This document shows, piece by piece, positions 1-9,031 of a stretch of 43,815 bases of DNA (position 1 is the first letter of the stretch; every line of letters begins with the position of its first letter). The notes beneath the pieces are model-generated. The model worked only from the letters and a program-made list of their open reading frames with translations. It was not told where the DNA came from and did not search any database. The DNA comes from Gammaproteobacteria bacterium (GTDB lineage: Bacteria; Pseudomonadota; Gammaproteobacteria; SZUA-140): assembly GCA_003230085.1 (NCBI GenBank), contig QIGV01000070.1:1-43815 (forward strand), read 5' to 3'. A program made the translations under genes and the position numbers.

Positions 1-97
1 ATGTATTGTTCAATCGGCTAACCAACAGCATAGTGGAAGCCAGAATAATGATCGTCATCATCACCACGATAACAACACCACGTTGTCGTTGCGGCAT
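1..97 (-). CDS. N-terminus of a type IV pilin-like / PilX- or MshP-like protein (runs off the window start)
   Basis: Reverse complement from 97 reads MPQRQRGVVIVVMMTIIILASTMLLVSRLNNT..., a basic N-terminus followed by a hydrophobic helix typical of pilin/PilX-like proteins; continues the MSHA cluster direction. Confidence 0.45.
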   Translation of the reverse strand, partial: MPQRQRGVVIVVMMTIIILASTMLLVSRLNNT

Positions 98-116
98 GGT
101 TAGAAAGTGGCCCTGG

Positions 117-626
117 CTACCTGGCATCATCCGTCTCTGAGCGACTGCTATCCGGCTTCTCGTAGTATTCATGAACCCTACCACTGTCGAGATCCAGAAC
201 CTGTCCCGCCTTCAACAAGATAGAATTACGCTGATCCTTGCGCTGTACCATCACCCAGCCATTTTCAGCCAGACGGGCCCTGGTCCCGGCCGAAACTCTG
301 GCATCTCCTGACGCACTTGCCTTGCCATTCACCCATAGCACTCGGCGCCCATCACTACCCGTAACAATACCGTTAATTTTCAAGTGGGATGTACTAACGG
401 CAGCTGTGGATGATGTTTCTCGTTGCCTCACGTCGCCGTTCTGGCGGCGTAGCATATCCAGCCGGGCACGCTGCTCCGACGTAGTAAATAATCGCTCCAA
501 TCCTTGGGGCGATGCGGCATAGATCGGCACCGGTAATATGATAATACTAACCAGCAGTATACCAACCACCTGATGAAAACAGCGCAGAATACCTGTTGCT
601 GTAAATCTTGCTGAGTGCCTGCTCAC
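117..626 (-). CDS. mshK: MshK/PilP-like pilus biogenesis protein
   Basis: 169 aa; hydrophobic N-terminus, then LKINGIVTGSDGRRVLWVNGKA...VRLAENGW-type beta domain; position directly after MshJ-like ORF. Confidence 0.55.
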   Translation of the reverse strand: MSRHSARFTATGILRCFHQVVGILLVSIIILPVPIYAASPQGLERLFTTSEQRARLDMLRRQNGDVRQRETSSTAAVSTSHLKINGIVTGSDGRRVLWVNGKASASGDARVSAGTRARLAENGWVMVQRKDQRNSILLKAGQVLDLDSGRVHEYYEKPDSSRSETDDAR

Positions 627-1252
627 ATGAACTCCTCACCCGGTGATCCGCCCACATCCTGGCGAATGGTGTACCAGGACAACTTGCAGTCCGCCCTCAC
701 ATTTGCCTCGTTGGGCTGTACACCGTCGCTCCCCAGACGCTGTATCGTACAACCCCGAATGTCGAGAACGCCAACCCCGGCGTCATAGAGGCGGTCAAGG
801 AATTCCAGTAAATGGCCTTCGTGTAATACGTCCACCTGCAGATCCATGGTGCTGGCATATAGCTGATAATCCCCACCATCTATCAGCGGCCGCTGAGAGT
901 AGGGACGTTGCGCGTGAAGGTGGTATTGCATCGCAATGACACCGCTATTTTCACCCGTGCGGCGCAGTGACTCCAGCCACTGTAATCGTGGTTCTGTGCC
1001 GATAAACCCTGTCTTTTTTAGTATTTTATAACGACCGTAGAGTGTTTCAATAATACGCTCTGAATTTATGAGCGCTTGATAGTCGTTGACCAGCTCCTGA
1101 AGATTTTCTTCCTGATGATGTTTATCTGTAGACATGCTGTTGCGAAATTGCACACTACCAAAGACCAGTGCAATTCCGGTGATGAGCAGCGTGACACTGA
1201 ATAACAGTGGTTTACGCAAAGCGTAGAAATCTAGTTCAAAGGACTTTTTCAC
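623..1252 (-). CDS. mshJ: MshJ/PilO-like pilus biogenesis protein
   Basis: 209 aa, single N-terminal TM then coiled-coil and PilO-like domain; overlaps neighbours by a few nt. Confidence 0.6.
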   Translation of the reverse strand: MKKSFELDFYALRKPLLFSVTLLITGIALVFGSVQFRNSMSTDKHHQEENLQELVNDYQALINSERIIETLYGRYKILKKTGFIGTEPRLQWLESLRRTGENSGVIAMQYHLHAQRPYSQRPLIDGGDYQLYASTMDLQVDVLHEGHLLEFLDRLYDAGVGVLDIRGCTIQRLGSDGVQPNEANVRADCKLSWYTIRQDVGGSPGEEFM

Positions 1253-2834
1253 TATTATTCCTCATCCTGATACTTACGCTGAATTTCGCATTCTCCAGAT
1301 TTTGTTGGCTACCGAAATGGCCCTCGACTGCGGCGTTCTGCTTGACGTTGAGAGGCAGAGTCAAAATTTTTACTGCAGCAACGCCCGGCTGTCTACGCAG
1401 GACATCTGTAAATGCTTCAATATTACTGTGAGCACGCAAATAGTTGCCGTCAAATGGAGAAATTTCGCCTTTAATGACAGCACGCTGAAACCGTTCCTGC
1501 TGATGATCTGCTGAGTCAGGTAAGTTGAAATCTTCCTGATCGATCTCCATGTCATCTACAGTGCTCACACTGTTATCTGTTTCAGAATCGTTATACCAGG
1601 CAATTTCATTAAGCTGAAAATTTGAATACTTGCCCAAACCATGACTTATCTTTAACAGCAGTGGCCGCAGCTGCATGCGCTGGGCATGAATAAAATCAGC
1701 TAGCCTGATCGCTGCAGAAATATCCTCTGCAGCAACCGGGATATCCGGTAAACGGTTGACAACCGTGCTGTAACGGTCCTGAGCCTGTTCGGCAAGATGA
1801 GCCGCCTGATTAGCCTGCTGCCGGTAGATCATGCCATCGCTGATATTGACCCCGCTCCACAACAGTGTGCCAACAATTAGGGCAACCCCGGCGGACTGTA
1901 ACCCTTTGCGAATTCTATGTGTAATGAAATGGCGCTGATGGTGAGGCTGGGCATAACAATTAGGGCGCGAGGATTTCTCTATCAAATATATGAAAATCCG
2001 GTCGCAAAAAGCTTCATCATTGGAATCTTTCTGCCCTAGCTTTTTCGCGATATCATCGATACGTTTAAGCTGATAATATTCCGCGTTGCGTTCAGCAAGT
2101 TGCGTTTCCAGATTTTCCAGGTAACGGCCCCCGCTGATCAAGCAGACATCCAGCTTCTCTTCCGGCGTCAGGAAATGCAATGAACCTAGATAGCGTTTTG
2201 TCTTACTGATTTCGTCGCCAACGAACCGGGCATGTTGCTCCGAATCCGGTGCCTGCACCGGAGACAGGCGACTGAATTTCAGTCGGCCATTTTCAAGATA
2301 GGATTGCCGCAGCCCGCTATTTTTATTTAGTGTCAGCAGCAACACCTTGGTTTTATTAAAGCCGAGAGTACTGGCAAGCCTTTCACTCAATAGCGGTACA
2401 GAATGGATCCCCACCAACGGCATATTATGGGACTGTAGGCATTCCATCCATTGGTCGACGATACCTGGGTTGCCGAGCGCGCTGAAAAGTACATTGTCAT
2501 CACGCCTATTTTCCTTTAAGCGTTCCAGTACCCGGCTATGACGGTAGGTTGTAGTATGAAACAGACGAGAGGAATGGCGTTTATGTAGCGCGATACGGTC
2601 GCGTCCCATAATATGGGGGATTGATTCTACCCGAAATTCTTCTTCTATTAGATCGGTCAGAATGACTACGGGAATCTGACCGACCACACTCAGATATGCA
2701 GCGAAAGCGCCCACACCTTCATCATCGGCCTGAAACGTACCGATTTCATGTATGTCGTGGCCGACTTTTTCATATACCGTCAAACCAAAGCCAGTTAAAT
2801 TTAGAATTAGCTTTGCCACGTTTTTACATCCCAA
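1236..2834 (-). CDS. mshI: MshI-like (PilM/PilN-type) pilus biogenesis protein
   Basis: 532 aa; actin-like PilM-type N-terminal half, TM segment near residue 310 (AGVALIVGTLLWSGV), PilN-like C-terminal part; in MSHA cluster. Confidence 0.6.
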   Translation of the reverse strand: MGCKNVAKLILNLTGFGLTVYEKVGHDIHEIGTFQADDEGVGAFAAYLSVVGQIPVVILTDLIEEEFRVESIPHIMGRDRIALHKRHSSRLFHTTTYRHSRVLERLKENRRDDNVLFSALGNPGIVDQWMECLQSHNMPLVGIHSVPLLSERLASTLGFNKTKVLLLTLNKNSGLRQSYLENGRLKFSRLSPVQAPDSEQHARFVGDEISKTKRYLGSLHFLTPEEKLDVCLISGGRYLENLETQLAERNAEYYQLKRIDDIAKKLGQKDSNDEAFCDRIFIYLIEKSSRPNCYAQPHHQRHFITHRIRKGLQSAGVALIVGTLLWSGVNISDGMIYRQQANQAAHLAEQAQDRYSTVVNRLPDIPVAAEDISAAIRLADFIHAQRMQLRPLLLKISHGLGKYSNFQLNEIAWYNDSETDNSVSTVDDMEIDQEDFNLPDSADHQQERFQRAVIKGEISPFDGNYLRAHSNIEAFTDVLRRQPGVAAVKILTLPLNVKQNAAVEGHFGSQQNLENAKFSVSIRMRNNSEKVL

Positions 2835-4029
2835 TATTTCCGATAATATCGTAGATAGGTCCCAGCACGGATATCATCAGCCAGCCAAGCAATGCGCCCA
2901 ACACAACTGTCAGTGCAGGCTCTATCAACTTTTGTACCCGTTCGATTGAATCTTTTATCTCGCGATTATAAAAATAGCTGACATTGGATAATGAACTATC
3001 CAGGGCACCGGTATTCTCACCCACTCTAATCATACGTATGATTAGAGTGGGAAACAGCTCGGCTGCCTCAAAGCTGGCGCTCAATCCAATGCCATCCCCG
3101 ATCTGGAGTCGAGCCCGCTCCAGGGCACCTTCGATGACTTTATTATCGACAAGGGTTTCGCTAATCTTGATGCACTCAATGATTGGAATGCCCGTGGAAT
3201 ACATTAAGGCAAAATTATTGGCGAAGCGCGCCAATATTATTTTTCGCAGAATGGGCCCGACAAACCACAAATGCAATTTGAGATCGTCTGTCCAATAGTG
3301 AACTGATGGATTAACACGCTTCAGATATTTAATCAAAGCGACAACTACAACAGGCGTGGCAAGAATCAGATGCCAGAAGCTAGTGAAAATATCAGAGATG
3401 TAAATTAGGGCCCGGGTATGAGCCGGTAATTCATTCCCCATATTCTGGATAAATGAAACCAGCTGTGGTACCAGATAAGTCATCAGAAAAAAAATAACGC
3501 TCAGGACGACAATAGCCACAAAAGCGGGATACATCACGACCTTTTTGGTGTGTGACACTAACTCATCTTGCCATTTCAATGTTTCCGTCAGTTCAGCAAG
3601 AATTTTTGGTAGCGCGCCGCTTAGCTCCCCGGCTCTGACCAGGTGAATAAATACATGGTTAAAAACGCGGGGAAAACGCTCCATAGCCTGGGAGAGCGTT
3701 TTTCCACCCTCGATATCCGTGATCAATGCTGCGATAGTCTCGCGAAACTGCTGGTTGGTCACGCTGTCTCGCAAATCCACCAGGCCTTCCAGCATAGGAA
3801 CACCTGCCCGAATTAACTGCTCGAGATGGAAACAAAAGGTAATCAGCTCAGGCCGCCCCACGCTTCCATGCCTGAATCCGCCACGGCGCTGCCGTGCCGG
3901 ACGATGGCTGATGATGTCCAACCCCATGCACTTTAGACGCTGTTCCAGGTCTGCATCATTGTTTGCATCGATGTGCCCGACGACAGATTTACCCCTGGCA
4001 TCAATCGCCTTGTACTGAAATATGCTCAT
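2824..4029 (-). CDS. mshG: Type IV pilus inner membrane platform protein (GspF/PilC family), MshG
   Basis: 401 aa; MSIFQYKAIDARGK start, GspF repeats (LIRAGVPMLEGL, MYSTGIPIIECI), C-terminal TM; immediately follows mshE. Confidence 0.9.
   Translation of the reverse strand: MSIFQYKAIDARGKSVVGHIDANNDADLEQRLKCMGLDIISHRPARQRRGGFRHGSVGRPELITFCFHLEQLIRAGVPMLEGLVDLRDSVTNQQFRETIAALITDIEGGKTLSQAMERFPRVFNHVFIHLVRAGELSGALPKILAELTETLKWQDELVSHTKKVVMYPAFVAIVVLSVIFFLMTYLVPQLVSFIQNMGNELPAHTRALIYISDIFTSFWHLILATPVVVVALIKYLKRVNPSVHYWTDDLKLHLWFVGPILRKIILARFANNFALMYSTGIPIIECIKISETLVDNKVIEGALERARLQIGDGIGLSASFEAAELFPTLIIRMIRVGENTGALDSSLSNVSYFYNREIKDSIERVQKLIEPALTVVLGALLGWLMISVLGPIYDIIGNIGM
3020..3051. repeat. Perfect 32-bp palindrome inside mshG
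   Basis: CCCACTCTAATCATACGTATGATTAGAGTGGG equals its own reverse complement. Confidence 0.9.
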
Positions 4030-5732
4030 CAGTGAATGCGTGCCGTGAGATCAATGACTCGTGAGACTTCTTCGAGTGTCGTAGAGCCATCAAGAATACG
4101 CCGCACACTGTCCTCGGCAAGCGGACAAAATCCCTTGCTTATGGCTACCTCGGTAATCTCTCTGCGCGTTGCACGCCGCGCCACCAATTCATCAAGCTCA
4201 CTGTCTATCCACAACAGCTCCATGACAGTCATGCGCCCGCGATAACCCATATGATCACAATGCTCACAACCGCATGCGCGGTAAATCACAACAAGCTCGC
4301 TGGCATCAAGGCCAAGCAGCTTACGCTCCATTTCATTGGGGCTGGATTTCTTCTTGCAATCCGGGCAGAGTTTCCGAATCAGGCGTTGGCCTATAATACC
4401 GATAATATTTCCTGCCAGAATATCGGGGACAATGCCAAGATCCAGCAAGCGGGGTATGGCGCCAATTGCAGAGTTGGTATGTACCGTAGAAAAGACCTGA
4501 TGCCCGGTCATAGCAGCCCGTAACGTCATATCGGCGGTGTCCTCGTCACGGATCTCCCCCACCAGGATGACATCCGGGTCCTGTCTCAACATGGAACGGA
4601 TACCGCTGGCAAAATCCAGCTTGACCTGTTGATTTACAGAGGTCTGACGAATCATGGCCATAGGATATTCAACCGGATCCTCCAGGGTCATGATATTGAT
4701 CGCCTCGCTGTTGATATAATTCAACATCGAATACAGAGTGGTCGTCTTACCGCTCCCGGTGGGCCCGGTTACCAAAAGCACTCCCTCAGGTCGTGCCAGC
4801 ATGAGCTTCAGAGCAATCAAAGCCTCGTCCTGCAACCCCAGTTCATCCAGCGCCACTATCCCCTTCTGGCGATCAAGGATGCGCAACACGATATTCTCGC
4901 CGTGAGTAGTCGGTTGCGCCGAGACACGGAAATCTATAGGACGTCCAAACAGGGTTAAAGAAATATGACCATCCTGGGGGGCACGGGTTTCCGCAATATT
5001 CATTCCCGAGATCACCTTGAGACGTACGGCTATTGCCGACCAGTAATTACTATGCAGACTGCGCACCTGTCGTAGGACACCGTCGATTCGATAGCGCACA
5101 CGTAAAAACCCTGCCTCGGGTTCAAAATGGATATCCGATGCACCACGCTTGACCGCATCGGCAAGTAGAGCATCCACCAGGCGCACCATTGGCTGACTGT
5201 ATTCGTCACTGTCGCTCTGGAGAGTGTTGTAATCGACCTCACCCGTTTCTATTTCTTGCAGGATGCCATCGACGGAAAGCTCAAAACCATAAAATTGATT
5301 TATCGCATTTTCAATTTCAGATTCTCCTGCCAGTACCGGTAAAATATGAATACCCTCACCAAGCAAAGCAGCCAGCTGATCAATAGCGACGACATTAAAA
5401 GTATCTGCCATGGCAACGGTAAGTCGCCTGTTAGCACTATCCAGGGACAAGGGTAGCAAGCGGTAGCGACGTGCAACATCCCTGGGAATAAGTTTGAGCA
5501 GCTCGCTATCCAGCACCACTTTGCTCAGATCAACTGATTCTTGTCCTAAGGCCTCACCCAACACATCACGCATGGTAGCTTCTGTGGTAAAGCCCAGAGC
5601 GACAATCACCTGGCCCAGCTTGTGGCCTCGCTTTTTCTGCTCAGTTAGCGCAACCCGTAACTGGTCCTGGGTCAAAATGCCCTTTTCAACCAGGATATCG
5701 CCAATGCGGCGTGGACGTGGCACTGCGCTCAT
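4029..5732 (-). CDS. mshE: Type IV pilus assembly ATPase (GspE/PilB family), MshE
   Basis: 567 aa; N-terminal MshEN-type domain, Walker A GPTGSGKTTTLYSML, Asp box, Walker B ILVGEIRDEDTADMTLRAAMTGH, tetracysteine-like CPDCKKK...CGCEHCDHMGYRGR. Confidence 0.93.
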   Translation of the reverse strand: MSAVPRPRRIGDILVEKGILTQDQLRVALTEQKKRGHKLGQVIVALGFTTEATMRDVLGEALGQESVDLSKVVLDSELLKLIPRDVARRYRLLPLSLDSANRRLTVAMADTFNVVAIDQLAALLGEGIHILPVLAGESEIENAINQFYGFELSVDGILQEIETGEVDYNTLQSDSDEYSQPMVRLVDALLADAVKRGASDIHFEPEAGFLRVRYRIDGVLRQVRSLHSNYWSAIAVRLKVISGMNIAETRAPQDGHISLTLFGRPIDFRVSAQPTTHGENIVLRILDRQKGIVALDELGLQDEALIALKLMLARPEGVLLVTGPTGSGKTTTLYSMLNYINSEAINIMTLEDPVEYPMAMIRQTSVNQQVKLDFASGIRSMLRQDPDVILVGEIRDEDTADMTLRAAMTGHQVFSTVHTNSAIGAIPRLLDLGIVPDILAGNIIGIIGQRLIRKLCPDCKKKSSPNEMERKLLGLDASELVVIYRACGCEHCDHMGYRGRMTVMELLWIDSELDELVARRATRREITEVAISKGFCPLAEDSVRRILDGSTTLEEVSRVIDLTARIH

Positions 5733-7386
5733 GGCTGCCCCGCAGAAACACTGGCGGATAATATACGAATACGTTGCCGCGCCGCTTCAATATCAAACTT
5801 CGCAACCTGACCGGCGGCCATATCGATGGCCCACTGATAGTATTGCAGCGCCATCCGGTCTTGATGGAGATGATCCAGACTCACGGCAAGATTAAATAAA
5901 TAATTGGCATTTTGCGGTGCGGCACTGTAGGCACGGAAATAGGACCGCTGAGCCTCCTCCCAGCGCAACTGTGCGGCATAGGCATTACCCAGTGCAAAAC
6001 GGAGATAAGCCGTTTCACCATGCTTGCGCAGCATCTGCTTAATCAGCGATTCATTGGCGCCTGAATCACCTGTAGACAACAGGTTTAGCAGTCCAGTTTG
6101 TGCAGTGCCATCCTTGGGATCAAGTTCCAGCTGACGTCGATACAGGGATTGCGCCTCATCATTATATCCTTGGCGAACAGCAACGGCAGCTAGTCCAAGT
6201 AGAGCATCACGGTTGCGGGGCTGTCTTGTCAGCACCTGCTGATAATAATGCCTTGCATCCAGTATTCTGTTTCCCTGATAGGCCTGATAGGCCGTAGACA
6301 ACAACTGGTAGATAGAGGGAGAATCTGTACGCCGCTGGGGCGAGGGGGATTCCGGTTTCTTCACAGGTGTCCTGGTCACTCTGTTTACTGGCTTATTTTG
6401 CGGTTTTTTTACCGTTTTAATCTGTGGTAGTGCGGCAGCCTGTACAGGTAGCATGGCCTTGTCCGAGCTGTTTGACCGTGGCGACATATTGGTTGCGAGT
6501 ATGACCTCACTATTTGTTGCATCCATCTGGCCCTCTTGCTCCGTATCAAGGGGCTCCGACTGACCAAAAGTCCCGGGCAATTGAGCGCACGCACCCAGAA
6601 ATAATAGCCGACAATCAATATCAGGATGGTGGCTACCAAAATGCCGAGCATCAGGAACTGGCGTTTTCGGGCAACACCCTCACGCTTGCGACTTGCTGCG
6701 AGAATTTTTGCCGCATCTGCGGGCGTGTTAATATCGAGCTGGAAATCCGCAGGATGCACCCGGCCAGAATCAGCAGTGACGGGTTCCCGAAATGGCTGGC
6801 TTTCCCTGCCCGACGTTAATGCCTCCCTTGGCTCATATATAGACAACGCAGGCGTTGCTGTAACGGCCTTACCATCCCCGGATAGTGCGGCTATTTTCAG
6901 CTGCTCGTTACTCGCGGATTGATCACTTGCCTGTAATAAATTTATGGTATCGACCGACGCCGCATCCACGACTTGCAGATCAGACTCGGCTATCCGACTA
7001 TCCGCAGTGATGGTTGCTTCAATTTCTGAAAAATCCAGTTCTGCTGCTAACGGCTCCTCCACAATATCTTCAGCCAATGCCTGTACGATGGGCGAGACGC
7101 CTTCGGTGATTTCACTATCCGTATTTTCAGTTTCCGAAATGCGTAGCTCTACCTCGAATGATTCGTCGGTATTGTGATCATGCACTGGTATAACGTCATC
7201 AGAAGCAGACACCATCGTTTCTGATGGTGGATCCCCGGATGTGCCAATATCTGGAAAATCTGGCGCCTCCTGATGAGCGGCCTGTTCAGGCTTGGGGCCG
7301 GATATTGGTTCTGTAGTGGACTGCCTATCCTTGACCTTGACCTTGTTCTGCTCTGCCTGTTTCAGTGCATCCATCAACAGGCTCAT
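5729..7386 (-). pseudogene. mshN: MshN-like TPR pilus biogenesis protein, split by an apparent frameshift near 6584-6590
   Basis: ORF 6409..7386 starts MSLLMDALKQAEQNK and has a TM (FLMLGILVATILILIVGYYFWVR) then loses sense; ORF 5729..6580 supplies the TPR C-terminal half in another frame (QLPGTFGQSEPLDTEQE...SIYQLLSTAYQAYQGNR...). Confidence 0.7.
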
Positions 7387-9031
7387 GAATCAGCTCCGTG
7401 TTTTTTTTCTAACGCCGGCTTATCAGTAGACCCAACCGCAGACTGCACCTGGGGCAAATATCGTCGATAGTCAGACAGATCGGTATCAATACTTGCATTA
7501 TGTGTAACGCGTGGACGCAAAAAAATGACCAGTTCTGATTTTTTGGTCGTATTATGGGTATAGGTAAATAACTTGCCTAAACCGGGAATCCGCATTAGAT
7601 AAGGAATACCGCTATCGTTCAAATCGACACTATCCTGAATAAGACCACCTAGCACAGCCGTCTGGCCGTTGTTCACGCGCAGGACAGATTCCATCTCCCG
7701 TACCTGGATCTGCGGTATCCGGCTTATCACATTGGCATCCGCCAGTGCCGGGTTGGGATCATTGACAAAGCCGATTACGCGCGAGATGGTCGGCCTCACG
7801 TTGAGGATGACCATTTCCTCCTCGCTGATCTGGGGCGTCACACTCATCACAAAACCTACCGGCACCGTATGCACAGTACTGGTAAAACTCGTCGTGACCA
7901 GGGTCTGGCCGCTGACGGTGTCCGCCTCTAGCGTAAAATAGACCAGATTGTCGAAAGCAAGGCGGTCTGATTGTTGATGGCCATAATTTTTGGACTGGAT
8001 AAAACCTTGACGTCACCAAATACCTGCAGCGATCGAACGGCCGCGCTGATATCTCCGTACTTCCCATCGATATTGGTAAACTCAAGCAGCGAAAAGGGTG
8101 GATCGGTCAAATTGGCGCCCAGTAATGACTGCGTAAAAGAGAGGCCATCCTTCCCGTCAGTCAACAGTGACCAGTCGACACCCAGCTGATAGTCATCGTT
8201 GAGTTCCACCTCAACCACGGTAGCTTCAATCAGTACCTGGCGCTGTGCATTGACCAGTACTTGATCGAGATAACGCTGAATTTGATCTTGCTGGCGTGAA
8301 TTGGCGCGCACAGTCAAAAGACTGCTCTCGGCATTGACTATGACCGATGAAGATTTATCAGAATCACGATCTTCTCCAAGAATGGCTTGAATATTTTGTC
8401 GTAAAGTTTCCCAGAATCGATTATTTGAGATGCTAGAGACCCGGGTCAGTGAATTATTGTTTCCACCACTGCTGATATTGCTACTTGAACCGCCTGCAGT
8501 GTTTGCAACAGCAGCAGCACCGGTCGTTGCAATCTGGGTGGCGACATTGACGGAGCTGATATTGTCGCGGGACATATTGACATAGTCCACACGGTAGCTT
8601 TGCAGGTAGGGCAGGTCAGGCGCGATTATCAGATTAGGACCATCAAGCACATAACTCAAATCCACCTGATTACTAATTCGCTTAAGAATCTGTGGAAAGG
8701 TTTGTTCCACCACATTAAGCGTCACCCGTCCTTGCACACCGGGATGGATATCCACGTTCAGTTTTGCATCCCGGGACAGGCTGAATAGCAGTTCCTGCAC
8801 AGGGACGTCAGTGACCGAAATATTGAAAGTTTCAATCTCCGGAACGGGCTGTGGCGGTGATAATATCGGGTTGTCGTTCACCGGCGCCGGTATTAATCGG
8901 GCACCTGCAGGCGCTGCCTGCAGGTGCCCTTCCCGGGATATCGGTTCTGACATCGAAGCACAGGCACCCAGCATAGATAGCAGGACAATGATCAGTGCCC
9001 GGCGCGGTATTTCTTTTACTCTCTTGGTCAC
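7383..9031 (-). pseudogene. mshL: MshL secretin (GspD/PilQ family), split by an apparent frameshift near 7953
   Basis: ORF 7928..9031 (lipoprotein signal, STN and secretin_N domains, ends VLSSPKIMAINNQTALL) followed in another frame by DNLVYFTLEADTVSGQTLVTTSFTSTVHTVPVGFVMSVTPQIS...VFLRPRV (ORF 7383..7874). Confidence 0.8.
8899..8929. repeat. Inverted repeat: 14-bp perfect arms, 3-nt loop, inside mshL
   Basis: GGGCACCTGCAGGC gct GCCTGCAGGTGCCC. Confidence 0.9.

Noticed and set aside
2245-2262. Hairpin TCCGGTGC-ct-GCACCGGA in mshI
   Set aside because: 8-bp arms with short loops are expected about once by chance in a window this size.
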